This document shows positions 44,752 to 56,464 of a stretch of 64,000 nt of DNA, one piece after another. How positions within the stretch are numbered: the first letter of the stretch is position 1; every line of letters begins with the position of its first letter. The translations under genes were made by a program, and so were the position numbers. The notes beneath the pieces are model-generated. The model had not been told where the DNA came from. It saw nothing but the letters and a program-made list of their open reading frames with translations, and made no database searches. This DNA comes from Zopfochytrium polystomum (lineage: Eukaryota; Chytridiomycota; Chytridiomycetes; Chytridiales; Chytridiaceae): positions 62,001 to 126,000 of the forward strand of contig JAIVFJ010000073.1 in assembly GCA_025765615.1 (NCBI GenBank). Reading direction: 5' to 3'.

Positions 44752-45166
44752 TGTTAGGCGGAACTGACTGGTTAGCAGCAAGAGGCACAAGACGGAACTG
44801 AACCTATTGTGACTGTCAGTTATTGTTCTCACAATGCCCATGGGAGAGCAAGCCACCACCAATGCAGACCTGGGGGCTGGCTTGCACTGATGACAAATAC
44901 TCCGAGTATTAAGTGGAACGGAAACCTGGTGTCAACAGTTTTCCTCCTCCTCTGCTCAAGCAGATAATATAGGAGAGGTTTTTACCCTGTGCCAGTCACG
45001 CTTGCCTAGCAACTATTACAGCATGTATATCATCATCATGTATCAATTATTCATAACAGAGTTTTTTTCTCTTTCTCTCCAAGTTGGGGAGAAGGACCAC
45101 CCACAAACACACATCTCCACTTCATTCACTCCTTCCACTCACCCACTCAGAGTAGACTGTTGCACA
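44752..45166 (+). repeat. D-type LTR, copy 2
   Basis: Starts TGTTAGGCGGAACTGACTGG and ends near AGACTGTTGCACA, closely matching the solo LTR at 21179-21600 throughout, including TATAGGAGAGGTTTTTACCC. I find no matching target duplication, so it may be an old copy or part of a rearranged element. Confidence 0.75.
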
Positions 45167-45879
45167 TCAGCATGCCAGCTATCTGGCTGCATCAACCACA
45201 GATTCTAGCTCCGAAAACACTCTCTACCACCTCCAACAAACAGAATCAGCATTCCTCAACTTTAGAAACCATTTCGTTTGGGAGGCCCAAAATTTTCGAC
45301 GCCCTCTCCCGGCCGACCCTGTCCTTCAATCCGGGCTTGCTATAGTGCATTCGAAAGCACTGAATCTCCTCGTTCCAACGAGCTATCACAGAGCTCTCTA
45401 CATTGTCTCTACGGAATTCGATCGATCGCCGAAGTCAAAAACGCTTCCTCAACTTTGAGTGACATTGTCGCAACAGAGAGAATCAATCAGAGGACACCCT
45501 TGCACAGGCAGGTGATTCCTTTTTCTTACTAAAAAATTGACGACTGAGATGACTAGTGGGTGCTTACAACGCTCAAAGTGACTTTCCTATGCCACATCAA
45601 AGCATTCATCAAACCAATGAGCACGACAGCCTGCAACCTGTTGCCCTAAATTTCACAAACCCTGAAGCTCAGTAGCGGGCAGGGTGTGGTGCTTCTGCAC
45701 AGCTGGCTCCTTGTGGAAACTTGTCCAGACATCGATTGAACAAGATGGTCCAGAAGTGGGCAGAAGGATGTGGTGCTGGTGGAATGATGGACTCTGAAAG
45801 TGTTGAGTGCGTGTCATCAGTGTGTCACGCATTTTATTTTATTTTGATTGACTGCGCGCTAACTTGTTTCTTTTTCTCC
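45167..45879. other. Unassigned, partly similar to family F
   Basis: Around 45660-45800 there are phrases shared with the region near 7700 (for example GATGGACTCTGAAAGTGT and GCTTCTGCACAGC), so some family-F sequence seems to extend here. No gene recognised. Confidence 0.35.
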
Positions 45880-46093
45880 TCTGTCTCTCTCTGCCTCTCT
45901 CTCTCTGTCTCTCTCTGAATCTCTCTGTTTCTCTCTGTCTTTCTCTCTCCCTCTCTCTCTGTCGCTCTCTCTCTCACGCTCTCTCTCTCTCTCTCCCTCT
46001 CTCTCGCCTCTCTCTCTCTCTCTCCCTCTCTCTCGCGCTCTCTCTCTCTCTCTCGCTCTCTATCTCTCTCTCTCTCCCTCTCTCTCTCTCTCT
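45880..46093. repeat. (CT)n microsatellite
   Basis: About 210 bp of CTCTCTGT/CTCTCTCC repeat. Its plus-frame translation is Leu/Ser only. Confidence 0.92.
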
Positions 46094-46309
46094 TCGGCTG
46101 TTTGAATTCCGGCGTAAGCTCGGGGAATTCAGCCCCAGTGTTGGACAGGGTTCCTTATTTCTCAAAAGAGAAAAAAAAAATGTTGCCAAAATTTCTCTTT
46201 CTTGTTTTGTTTCTTTTTCATTCCTCGCCAAGAAATCGAGCACCTGCCGCCAGATTTTCTCTCTTTTTCGGCCTCTTTCCAAGGCCATCTTATCGAGGCA
46301 AGATGCCAT

Positions 46310-46505
46310 CGCCCAATCAGGCTTGCTCCAGATGGCATCCACCAATAGAAAGGGACGGGTGAATCACCGCTGAATGAATGTGTGTTGCGGTTGTTTGGCG
46401 GCGCGCTGTCTCTCTCCTTGTCTTTCCAATTTGGCCCTCTGTCGGAAAGCCGTCTCCACGGCCCTTTCTTATCTGGAGTTGATTCCAACGTCCAATCAGC
46501 AACGC
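46310..46505 (+). promoter_or_regulatory. CCAAT-box cluster upstream of the GATA gene
   Basis: CCAAT occurs at about 46313 (GCCCAATCAGG), 46339 (CACCAATAG) and 46491 (GTCCAATCAGC), plus CCAAT at 46427. CCAAT is bound by the Hap/NF-Y complex in fungi. The cluster lies about 700-880 bp before the ATG. Confidence 0.35.
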
Positions 46506-47190
46506 GCCTGCAGTCGATGGGGTTTTTTGCCTTTTTTTCTTTCTCTCCTCTGTCTCCGCCTTCCTTTCGGAAAAAGGGGGCCGAAAAAAAAGTATCCTCT
46601 GATAGTACGTACGATCATCACAATCACTTTCGATCAATCGAAAAAACCAGAAAATTCTGAATGGGCGGGCTTTGTCTATCCCTCTGTCTCGCCCCCTCTT
46701 TTCTACGTTGCAGGTAGGCTTGTTGTTTGATTTCGCTTCACCCGTGGAAGTCGTCATGGGTCTGTCGCAGTCCCAATAGATGGTTCGCGGGGGGCTCAAC
46801 ATCGAGGGCTACAAGCCGAAACCGACAGAGAGACCAAGTGGAAGCAGGAGCAGACAGACAGACAAGTCCCACAGGCAAGCCGGCAGGCAGGCAGACAGAC
46901 AGGCAGACAGAGGCGTCCTCCCCCAAACTGGCTGGCTGGTCCCGCATAAAAGAAAGGCAGCCCCACCCCACCATTCGCGCGAGAGCGAAAGAGCGAGCAA
47001 GCAAGCAAGCAAGCAAGCAGGATAGAAGAGAGCAATCCCGTGCTCACTCACACCCGAACATCCCCCTTCGTACCTTTTCGTACCTTTTCCCACAACACAG
47101 CCAGCCAGCAAAGGAAGCATCCCTCCCTCCCCCTCGGCATAAGCAACCTCCTTACTTCCTTGTCCCCAACCACCACTCTCCTGCGTTCAC

Positions 47191-48645
47191 ATGGACTACT
47201 CGTCGCTTGTGTCCGACGAGTCTGTTGCTGCAGCACACCCGGCCGCGGCCGAGTTGGGCCTCCTTCTCTTTCACCTCGAGGCTGCGGCGAATTCCTCTAC
47301 CCTGCCGTTTTTTTTCAACAGCGGCAGCAGCAACAGCAACAGCAACAGCAACAACAACAACAACAGCGCTCCCGTGAAATCCGTTGGCAGCAGGCGACAG
47401 TCCACAGACTTCAGTGCTGGCGACTTTCTCCAGTTTGACGAGTCGACCTGCTCCTCTCCTTCTTTGCAGCAGAGGCCCACGTTCCCCGCGCAGGACGATG
47501 AGAGTGAGGATGACAGCTCGTTGAGCCCACGCTCGCCTCGTGCTGTTGAGGCCCCAAATCCTGAGGACATGTTGACGGCGGACCCGAACAGCCGAGCGTT
47601 CCAAGACCTTGTCAAGTTTGTCTTGCTGAACGGTTCCCGCGTCGGTCTGCCCTCCCTCCCTTTCTCGTCCTTGCTTCCTTCGCCGCCTCCCCAAAATGCG
47701 ACTGGGAATCTGGCCGCCAGCAACATGCCGGCCGCAGCCGAAGCTGTTCCCGCCACCCCTTCTACCATGTTTTCGTCACAGCGACAGTCACCACCACCGA
47801 ATTCCCCTTCCCCTTCCCCGACCTCGATGCTCCCGTCACCACCCTGCCACTCGCCCATGCCGGGCGTGCCAAATCCTCACTTGTCACGAGTCGGCGACCC
47901 TGGCGTGGTTCCGCGCTCCCGCGCAGAACGTAAAAAGCTACGCGAAAATACCCGTCATATCGTGTGTTTCAACTGCGGTGCAACCTCAACACCCCTCTGG
48001 AGGCGAACAGCAGACCGCCTGCACAGCCTGTGCAACGCATGCGGTCTCTACTTCAAGCAGTACCAAGCGCACCGTCCCTTGAACATTCGAGCGAAGCCAG
48101 CTGGGTCCACTACGGGAGGCCCTCTTGGTCGGCCCCCAAAGATCCCAAAATCCACAAACCCGCGAATGAGTGAGCCTTGGGCTGCTGGAGCCGCTAAGGC
48201 CCCGCGACCAATAGCACCATGTGCCGCCAGGCCCTGCCCAACCACCACGAGCAGCGGTGCAGCAACCACAAACAAACCCTCCGCAACCTCGCCGGCATCA
48301 TCGCCCTCATTTTCGAACCTTGCGTGTTCGCGCGACGACACGGACAGCCAGGACGAAGAGACACACCTCAAGCGATCGCAATCGGCCATGGCCTCTCCAC
48401 CACAATCGCCTCCGCACCCCTCCTTTGCCGTGAAAAGCGAGCCACGAGATGAGCTGCACTTGCCCTTGGACCATTCACAGTACGAGCTTGGGTTTGAAAG
48501 CTCAGCCCACGTGTTTGATTCAAGCTTCGACGTCACGTGCCTGTCCCAAGATGAGGCGAGGGAATGGCTAGCTGTTTTGGAAGCCAAGACTGCACTGCTT
48601 CGCTCCGCCTTGGGCGCGAGGGACGTCCAAATGGAGACGAGCTGA
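47191..48645 (+). CDS. GATA-type zinc finger transcription factor
   Basis: A single-exon frame of 484 residues beginning [10 protein letters not shown]. One fungal GATA finger starts at residue 259: [18 protein letters not shown] then [14 protein letters not shown], giving CX2CX18CX2C. It is preceded by the basic [12 protein letters not shown] and followed by a basic Pro-rich tail ([10 protein letters not shown]). The 18-residue loop is of the type found in animal GATA and several fungal nitrogen or light regulators; an iron or siderophore regulator would usually have two fingers. Poly-Ser/Asn (CAG/CAA-derived) and Pro-Ser stretches flank the finger. The C-terminal 60 residues ([20 protein letters not shown]) are acidic and could activate transcription. 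It binds GATA motifs in the nucleus; targets unknown. Confidence 0.92.
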   Translation: MDYSSLVSDESVAAAHPAAAELGLLLFHLEAAANSSTLPFFFNSGSSNSNSNSNNNNNSAPVKSVGSRRQSTDFSAGDFLQFDESTCSSPSLQQRPTFPAQDDESEDDSSLSPRSPRAVEAPNPEDMLTADPNSRAFQDLVKFVLLNGSRVGLPSLPFSSLLPSPPPQNATGNLAASNMPAAAEAVPATPSTMFSSQRQSPPPNSPSPSPTSMLPSPPCHSPMPGVPNPHLSRVGDPGVVPRSRAERKKLRENTRHIVCFNCGATSTPLWRRTADRLHSLCNACGLYFKQYQAHRPLNIRAKPAGSTTGGPLGRPPKIPKSTNPRMSEPWAAGAAKAPRPIAPCAARPCPTTTSSGAATTNKPSATSPASSPSFSNLACSRDDTDSQDEETHLKRSQSAMASPPQSPPHPSFAVKSEPRDELHLPLDHSQYELGFESSAHVFDSSFDVTCLSQDEAREWLAVLEAKTALLRSALGARDVQMETS

Positions 48646-49348
48646 ACGTGCAGGTTGTGTTTCCCGCAGCATGAACGCGAAACTCCCTTCTTCAAAAGCC
48701 CTTCAAAAGCTTCCATCACACCCTTTTTCTTCCCCCCAAGCATTTTTTTCCCCTTCTTCAATCGAATCTGTAATTATGTTTCGCACGGTCAAGCGTCGGA
48801 CAACTTGAGCATTATGATGATGGAGACTGCAGTTGCGAACGCGCCAAACCGTGTCGAAAGTGCTGCTTGTATTTGATTCATTTCCTTTTTCTCGTCAGCG
48901 ATTTCCCTCCAACCTCCCCAACTTTGATTGGCTGTAGTCTCCCCAATCGGTCCTTGTTGTTGTTGTTTGGTTTCCCTCCCTTCGTCCTGCTCGCCTGCGA
49001 ATCTTGCGTCGTCTTTTGTGTTTGTTTGTTATTTTTCCACCGTGCGTGGCGTCGGCCCCCTTACCCGGAGGGGGTCGCTACCGCCAAGCGCACCTTCTTT
49101 CTCTCCCTCTCTTGTCTGCCGTGCAGTCTTTCTGTCAATCTGCCAGTCTGCTGTTGTCGTTGTTGTCGTTGTTTGTCATCGTCAAACCGATGAAGTCCGT
49201 ATCCGTTAAACATTTGAAGAGAGAGCGAGCGATGTGCCAACCCAACCCGAAGTATACGCAGGCTGATGAAGACGTCTTACGTCTGAGTTTGGGACTTTGG
49301 AAGGGCGATATTTGCGCGCCGCGAAAGATCACGAAAAGCTCAAGATGA
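48646..49348. other. 3' flank of GATA gene and upstream of small gene
   Basis: T-rich and C/T-rich sequence without a convincing frame. CCAAT at about 48944 may belong to the next gene. Confidence 0.35.
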
Positions 49349-49975
49349 ATGGGCAAGGACTATGCGGGATTGTTGGACAAGGAGAACGTTCAAGCCAAAG
49401 CGTGAGTTGTGCCCGGGTTGAGCGACGGCTGTTTGCCCATGGGACTCTCTGCACAGCTCATTTCGACTTGATTGTTTCTGCTTGAAAACCACCCATCGCC
49501 TTCATCTTTTGTTTCTCTTTCCATTTGCACTCTACAACATTTTAAAACTCCGCTTTTTTTTTTGTTTTGTTTTGTATTTCTCGTTCTGTATCCTACTTTT
49601 CAAAATCGTTCCACGCTCTGCATTTCCTTCTTATCGGCCCTTCTCTCCTCTCACTTGGACGGACACGCACAAACTCACTCACCTTCCTTCAACGTGCAGG
49701 CCCAGGCGGTGTCTACGCCGTTGTAGTGAACTGTGCAGATTCCGTCTCCGTGGATCCCTCTACCGATGATAATTGCGGCCTCACCCACTTTCGTCCTTTC
49801 AACGAGCAGTTTGGAACACGTCATACCTTGCGGCCATCGAGTTTCGAATGCCGGCTGGCTCCCACGATCTGTCGGACTACCTGGACAAGGACATTCTCCA
49901 AGAATGCGAAATGAGCGTCACCCTGGGCCTCGGGAATGTGACGTACAACATTATTACGGACGAATGGATGTTCTA
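49349..49975 (+). CDS. Unrecognised small spliced gene
   Basis: An ATG at 49349, directly after an in-frame TGA, opens MGKDYAGLLDKENVQAKA and meets a GTGAGT donor at 49402. After a T/C-rich stretch, an acceptor CGTGCAG at about 49699 leads into frames reading GGVYAVVVNCADSVSVD and PFNEQF. The C-terminus is clear: NTSYLAAIEFRMPAGSHDLS then DYLDKDILQECEMSVTLG, then VTYNIITDEWMF and TAA at 49973-49975. The middle does not join in one frame; an undetected intron or an indel near 49810 is needed. Protein-like composition at both ends supports a real gene of about 120-140 residues. I do not recognise the family. Confidence 0.45.
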
Positions 49976-49989
49976 ACTGGTAGTGAGCT

Positions 49990-51454
49990 GACGTAAAAAA
50001 GGCAATGAGGAGGCCTACCATACGTATGTCACACACATACCCAAGGATCAGTGGGACAGATGGTGTTGGTTGCACTGTCGAAATGGGGGGCACAGCACAC
50101 CAGAGCCAAAGGCTGGCAAAACACTCTCACCAAACTATCTCTATGTTCCAACTGCCGCTGAGCAAGCTAATGCTGGACCAATTGTGGCTGTCAAAGCAAC
50201 TGTCAAGTACCAGATTCAGCATTGCATCATGACTTCATCAGAGTTCATGAATGCCATGCTGAAGATGCACCCCACCTTCATCAAGGAGATCGAAACAGCT
50301 TGGTCAGCTTTGATGATCAGGCTTCCAGAGACCTCACACTTGTTTGAGCTCTGTATGTGTGTGAGATTGAGCAACTTCAGCAACTGTTCATCCAAGGTCA
50401 TGGCCAGAACCGACTTGATGAGCTTGTGCGCAAACTGCAGAGTAAACTGCACACAGACCTCACACGCAGCTCAGCTCATAGTTGTTTTGGACCATTTGTG
50501 GCAGCACTTCAAAACAATGACACCTGCTTCAACAATCTACAGAACATCATGGATGAGCTTACTGCTGTCTTGACTGCCCTTGAGGCAGATGAAGACCACA
50601 GGAACTGCTGCAACAACCGCAACTGGTGTCAAGTGGGCAACAACCCTGTGAAAACAATGACAACTGCAATGAGGGACCCCACCAAAGTGACCATAACCAA
50701 GGAGGTCGAAATGACCTTGAGCGAGAAGAATGAAACAATTGCCAAGGAAGCAAAGACAGGAACGATGACAACAGGGGTCGCAACACCCATGACAACCAAA
50801 ACCGCTCTCCCCTTGTTGTGGGTATAGGCCACACTACTGGTGTGGTGAACGTGGAAAGGGACTGTCGTGACCACTGCAAGCCAGGAGTCACCCAAAGGCC
50901 AGAGCCAAAGGTTACCTCAATCCATCGACGTCTTGGAAGAGTTGAAGGCACTGGGTGCAAGTTCTGTGCAGAGATTCAAGCTTGGCCACCAACGCACACA
51001 CACAAGTCTGAGCACTGCCTGCACATGCACCAAGCCCATGCCATCTCAGCCAGGCTCCAAGCGCAGCACTTCACACCAGCTCAACCAAACCATGCTTCAG
51101 CCTCAGCAACTGTGGCTGTACCATAAGCAACTCTTGTTCCTTTCTCTGGATTCCAACCTCAACCTGCTACAGGAGGGCCTTCTGTTTCTTCTTCTTCTCA
51201 AATAAATGGTCCCTCTCACTTCTACTTCTTTGTGAACACTGTAACAGTGAGTGACGTCACACACAGGCATAGCCTCTCTTCTGTATGTGATCAATTCTGA
51301 AGCTGTACCAACAATGATCCCACACCAGGAGCAATTCACCAAGAACCAATGATTTGAAACCAAACACCATGCCCGCCTAGCAGATGACCATGAATGTTGC
51401 ATCAAAGGAATTTGATCTTCTCTCGCACATTTACTGGTTTTGATGTGGTGCTCC
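49990..51454 (+). pseudogene. Ty1/copia-like relic: gag and protease region
   Basis: Broken frames read a gag-like stretch (for example TSSEFMNAMLKMHPTFIKEI and, in another frame, NRLDELVRKLQSKLHTDLTR), a damaged CCHC-like patch (WCGERGKG ... RDHCKPGV across frames near 50840), and ARLADDHECCIKGI near 51400, which resembles the sequence after the copia protease. Several frameshifts and stops make it inactive. The reading is interrupted at 51454 by element B and resumes at 53641. Confidence 0.5.
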
Positions 51455-51464
51455 TGTGAGGACG

Positions 51465-51495
51465 ACAGGCCGTCAAGCCTGTGACCTCAAATAAA
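51465..51495 (+). promoter_or_regulatory. Stem-loop and AATAAA near the start of element B
   Basis: ACAGGC-CGTCAA-GCCTGT hairpin followed by GACCTC and AATAAA at 51490-51495. The same stem with a different loop (TGTTGA) and the same AATAAA spacing occurs in copy 2 at 20947-20977. Confidence 0.6.
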
Positions 51496-51755
51496 AGAGT
51501 GTATACCCACTTTTTCACTGATAATTGTGAGGATTATCCACCCGTCTCGAAGCGCGTTATACACGCATTCGGCTTGGACTCTGCTGTATATATTATTATT
51601 TTATTATTATTGGTTGTCCACATAAGCCACCGACTGACACTTGTTGTCGCGCCTGCGTCACCTGTCACTATTATTATTTGTGCCATTATTATTATTATTA
51701 TTCTGTACAATGGCTGCAGACCGAGTGACTCAGTGTCTGCTCAACTGCTGGCATA

Positions 51756-51830
51756 GGGCTTCCTTGCTCAGTGGTTAGAGCGCTCCCTTCAATCGGGAAG
51801 GTGCCAAGTTCGAGACATGCAGACTGTTGG
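51756..51830 (+). other. tRNA-like region inside element B
   Basis: GGGCTTCCTTGCTCAGTGG carries an A-box, with a perfect D-stem GCTC/GAGC and an anticodon-type hairpin TCCC-TTCAATC-GGGA. The B-box (AAGTTCGAGAC) is weak and the T-stem does not pair. It resembles a decayed tRNA or a SINE head captured by the element. Confidence 0.4.
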
Positions 51831-53640
51831 GCTGCAAAGTCCACCATGTCCAGCTAATAACCCCTCACTTTTGGAATGACTAAGGACTGAACCACTTCTG
51901 TGGGAGAAGTGCAAAGTCCAGATGCCCAGCTACCATGATGTAATGCCTCATATGAGTGGTATGCGAAGACAGGGCTTTTCTTTCTCTTTCTGTTGATGAT
52001 TTTTACTTATTTTTCCAATTAGTATTTTCCTTTGTTTTGGCTCTTTTTCTTGTTTTATCTTTTATTTAGTTGTTTGTTTACTGTCTCTCTTTGTGTGTCT
52101 TCCTTTCTTTCTGTGGCAGTGGTGAGTGTCTTCTTGTCTGCACCAATCATTTCTTGCCAGTTCCTCCACCCCCCCTCCACTCTGCTCTGGTGGCTGTCTG
52201 CCAAGAAATGGCCCCATGATTCTCTGAGCTGTCTCTCTTTGTTGATGGCTCAGCCCCATTTGGTGAATCACCCACCCATTCTGTTTTTACTGTTTTATTT
52301 ATTGTTTTGTTGTTTTGTACGTGTTTTCCCTCCTTTTTTCTCTCCTCCCTGTGATTCCAACCCTCTCCTATTTAAACTGCTGCCCCCCCTTCTTGTTGAC
52401 TGTGAGAACTGTACCTGAAGTCCCTTGCCTGCCCTTTTCTTCCTGACTGTGTGTATGAGCTGGGGGTGGCAGTCCCCTGGTGTGTGACAGGAGGTTGAAG
52501 TCCTCTGGGCCATCATGGCAGTGTGCTGGGTTCAATCCCCAGTGCACCTCACCATTCTGCATGCTGCTTAGGTTGGACTGGGTAGGAGCCACTTGGTGAT
52601 GGAAGGATGGAGGGTAAATCTGTGGTGGTGCCTCTAGGTTCCTGTGAATACATCTAGTCAAATCCAGGTCTCTCAAGGTGATATGAATGAGCTGGCTGGT
52701 CAGGTACTGCTGCAGAAATGGTCTCTCAGGTATGCCCCCATCTCCCTGGTTGTTGGCTCCTGTGGCCTCTGGTGGGCCTGGTCTTCACTGGGTTCAGACC
52801 CTCTTTCTCTCAGATTAATGCCTGTGATGTCTTGGTGTCACACTTGTGTGTGGGAGTGGGTTTTAACCTTCCTTGCTTCTAAGATAGGGGATTCCTCTGG
52901 CCTGGTGAGGCAGATGTCTGTGTCCTAGTAGGATGAAGCAAGAAGAGTCCCACTGTCTCCCACCCTGTGTGCCCCCTCCTTGGATTGAGTTGGAACCTCT
53001 CTTGGGAGTGAGACAAGATGTGTCTGGTTCTGTTAAGTGGAAAACAGTTCTGGTTTGATCCAACAGGCATCTCTGCACACTAACTGTTCCTTGTGTTTGC
53101 CCTTTGTGTCCAACCCCCTCCAACTTAGGGCTTGTCTTTGGCAGAGAGGGAGCTGGTGCTCCAAGGTGGTGGCTCCAACAGGTTGGGACCTGGCCACTTT
53201 CCTCCCCACTCTCTTGCCTTCCCCCTTGGCTTCTGCCTTGGGAAGGAGCTGGCACAGATTGGTTGGTGCTGCCTTAGGCGCCCCCTTTGTTGCCCTAAGT
53301 CTCATTCCCTACCGAGTGATTCGGTCCCTTTGGCTTTGCCATTGGGGTTTCTCTGTGTCTTGGACCAGAGGCATTTTGCACTTTCTTTTGTGATTGTGCC
53401 ACCTTTGTCACACTTTTCTTATGTTTCCCTTTTAGATGTGTGATAACTGCTCTTTTTGTGTTTAAAGAGTTTCTTTTGTGTTTGATGATGGGCTTTAGTA
53501 GACTCCAAATACATTTTCCTGTCTGGTGACCCCTAGACACCTTCTTTTGCCCTTTTCATTAGATAGGATTGGTATTTAGGCCATTGCTCTATTTCCACCT
53601 CCAGCCCAGGGTGAGGAGATTTAGAGAGCACAGTCTCACA

Positions 53641-54136
53641 CTCCGCAATGTGCTTCATGTCCCATAACTCAAGGAACTGCTCCTCGCTGTGTTGCATGTC
53701 CTCCAATACCCAACTGCTGGGATGCTATTCACTGAAGATTCTGTCTTTCTTCTTGATCTTGCTTCTCAACACAGCATCAAGATTGGCAACGACACAACAG
53801 CCTTTACTACCTCATCCCAATCCAGCACCCAGCTGTGCAGAGGACAATTTCAGTTGAGTCCATTGCCTACACATCACCAGCAACGGCATGCGACCTTGGC
53901 ACTGATGTTTTGGCCACATCCACCAAGAGCAAGTACATGACACTCACAAGTCTGGTGATGTCGACAGTGCTCCTGCTCCACCACCAACAACACGCAAGCC
54001 TTGCCTCATTTGTGATATGGCAAAGATGTGCCAGCAACACCTCATGGCCTAGCCTTGTATTGATTTTGCTCTGCTGCAGATGCTGTGCACCAACCAAACT
54101 GGCAAGATCAGTACACGTTTAGCTGGCACACTGTTG
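53641..54136 (+). pseudogene. Ty1/copia-like relic: GAG-pre-integrase region
   Basis: Begins LRNVLHVP in frame, the hallmark strand that follows the copia protease, then LFTEDSVFLLDLASQHSIKI and a possible integrase zinc segment KPCLICDMAKM. Stops and frameshifts are present. It continues the relic interrupted at 51454 and is cut by the D LTR at 54137. Confidence 0.5.
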
Positions 54137-54535
54137 TGTAAACAGTCTACTCTGAGTGAGTGAGTGGAAGGAGTGAATGAAGTGGAGATGTGTGTTTGTG
54201 GGTGGTCCTTCTCCCCAACGTGGAGAGAAAGAAAAAAACTCTGTTATGAATAATTGATACATAATGACGATATACACACTGTAATAGTTGCTTGGCAAGT
54301 GTGACTGGCACAGGTAAAAACCTCTCCTATATTATCTGCTTGAGCAGAGCACGAGGAAAACTGTTAACACTGGGTTTCTGTTCCACTTAATACGTGGAGT
54401 ATTTGTCAACAGCGCAAGCCAGTGCCCAGGTCTGCATTGGCAGTGGCTTGCTCTCCCCATGGGCATTGTGAGAACGATAACTGACAGTCACAATAGGTTC
54501 AGGTCCGTCTTGTGCCTCTTGCTGCTAACCTAACA
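54137..54535 (-). repeat. D-type LTR, copy 3 (minus)
   Basis: Reverse complement of the D LTR: TGTAAACAGTCTACTCTGAG at the left and GCTGCTAACCTAACA at the right. No clear target duplication. It shares the whole internal order with 21179-21600. Confidence 0.78.
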
Positions 54536-54539
54536 GCTA

Positions 54540-55540
54540 TCGGCGCCAAGACTGTGAGCACTGGGGGTGCAGGAGTCAAAGATGCTGTTGCTGCCAAAAC
54601 CAAAGGGTTTCCTGCTGTAGAAACCGACCCCAAAGGTGTTGAACGAGCCAAAGGAATTGGTGCTGCCGAAACTGGAGCTGTGGGTTCAGTTGTCAGCACT
54701 GTGGCTGAAATGTCTGACGCAGTGACAGAAAGGTCTGGCAGAAAAGGGGCAACAGACGACAGAGACGCTTGGACTGGTGTTTCTTGAGACAGAAGACACT
54801 CATTCTCCCTTTGCAATTGCGTTGTGGTGACTTGCGATATCAAGTTTTGGCTCACAGTACTGACATACTCGTTCACCAAGGCCATGGCATCACCAACTCA
54901 GGAGGCAAGGTCAAGTGAAAAGAGCAGCTGAAGCATTTTGCGCAGCACTTCTGCAGCATTATCAACTGACTTCAATGCAAGTACTCTATCAATAGCATTC
55001 GGGATACTGAAGTGCTGATGTGCTTTGGGGAATTTGCAGACATTCTCAAGAAAGAAAGCAGCCAAATCAGCGAGGTTTTTGAAGCCGGACGAGTTTGCAA
55101 CAGAGCAGGCAAGGTTTGGGTTAAGAATGCGAATCCCTCTCCAAGAAATAGGAAACTTTGGAATACTGTCATCACATTTTAGCATTTCAATAATTGTGGA
55201 TAAATCACGCTCATATAGTTCAGCAATTGCAATAGTTTTGTGACAAGACGCCTCCTTCATCTCAATTTCTCCAACCCCATTGAGTATAGCAACAAGGACG
55301 AGGGAAAACCGACCAAATGCCAGTCTGTTCATCAATGGCACAGCCAGACAAACTGTAGCACAACTCTTGGATTATTGCAAGAAACTGCAGATCATCCACA
55401 TGCTCAGTGAGCTCCTCACCACTCTGCCCCTGCATGTCAAATGCAGGAAAGAGGAATCCGCTCCTGGAGCTACAAGGCAAAAGGTGTCGAACAGGACATA
55501 GAAGTGGGTTCTTGTGATCAGCCCACAGCTGTAAAAACAC
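54540..55540 (-). pseudogene. Possible tyrosine-recombinase (Crypton-like) relic
   Basis: Two overlapping minus frames. The first gives LWADHKNPLLCPVRHLL and RSGFLFPAFD, similar to the NP..CPV..L....LF segment of fungal Crypton-type recombinases. The second (from 55341) gives EASCHKTIAIAELYERDL, resembling the last helix with the catalytic Tyr in ARH....A..Y..D. A Thr/Pro/Ala-rich tail follows in a third frame to about 54540. The Arg-box and other catalytic residues are not clear and the frames are shifted, so the assignment is tentative. Confidence 0.35.
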
Positions 55541-56464
55541 AGGAGTTGTATCTGATCCTTTTGGCTGGTTGTGATTCGTGAAAGATACAGTCAGTAATAA
55601 TCACCAAGTAAAAACAAAAAATGCTCACAATAATATCCAGACAAAGCGATTCCACAAAAAAAGTGCTTCTAGTGTGTTTAATTGAGGAAAGGTCGAAATG
55701 AATACTGTCAAATCAAGCTGACATCCTTCATCTCCCACAGCCTCAGTTTGCACAAGATGATAATCAGTACAAACCACATCAAATCAGTGAAACTGCCAGT
55801 GCTCATCAGCCGTGTGTGCAGCTGCATACGTTGGCAGCCGCAGCGGCGGTAGCTTGGGTGCAGGCGGCAGTGCCGGCGGAGATGGCCACAGCGGAGGTGG
55901 CTGTTGTGGTGGGGGCTGGGGCGGAGGAGGCCACAGTCGCAGCGGCCAGGGGGGAGGCGGCCAGGGCGGAGGCGGCAGTGGCTGCAGGGTGGGCGACAGC
56001 GCAGTGGGCAATGACAGCGGCAACATTAGCCTCGTCATGAGAAGAGGTAGCACTCGAATGAGCGACAGTGGAGACAGCAGTGGCAATGCCGTCACATCAG
56101 ACAACTGGGAAGTTGATCGTCTGTTGTCAGACAGCTGTGTCTGTCGTCAAAGAAAGTCAGCCAGCAGGACAAGGACGGTGGGTGATGGATGATCACCCTA
56201 ATTATCGCAAATTATCGACCATCATCCACAGGGATACAAATATAAGTTATAAGTAGAAAATGGAAGAAATGTTTAAAAAGATAAATAGTGCCCAGGAACT
56301 CAAAATATTATGAAAACAACTAAGAAGTTAGAAATCTGGTACAAGTTAAAGAAATGGGTTTTGTTTGTAAAGCAAATTTGTGTGCACTGTGCAGCAAAAT
56401 GGTTAATAATCTCTCAATTCTTTTTATTTCCTTCAAATTGAACATCATACTGTCTTTCACAAAA
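55541..56464. other. Unassigned, with a GGC/GGA-rich stretch
   Basis: 55840-55990 is a GGCGGAGGCGGC-like tract whose plus translation is Gly-rich and minus translation Pro-rich. The rest is AT-rich. No recognisable gene. The target duplication CAAAA of the gypsy element ends it. Confidence 0.4.

Larger units (their letters stand above)
51455..53640. mobile_element. Element B, complete copy 1 (2186 bp)
   Basis: Starts TGTGAGGACGACAGGC and ends GAGCACAGTCTCACA, with the 4-bp duplication CTCC at 51451-51454 and 53641-53644. Removing it restores copia-like sequence on both sides, confirming the boundaries. Inside are a stem-loop with AATAAA (51465-51495), a tRNA-like box region (51756-51830), a TATTTAAA TATA-like site near 52368, and no long open frame. 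Its TG...CA ends and size allow a large solo LTR; a non-autonomous DNA element (Ginger-like elements also have TGT...ACA ends and 4-bp duplications) is another reading. Confidence 0.85.

Noticed and set aside
55812..56192. Gly-rich protein frame
   Set aside because: Coincides with a GGC/GGA repeat, with an equally open Pro-rich frame on the other strand; no start context or neighbour support.
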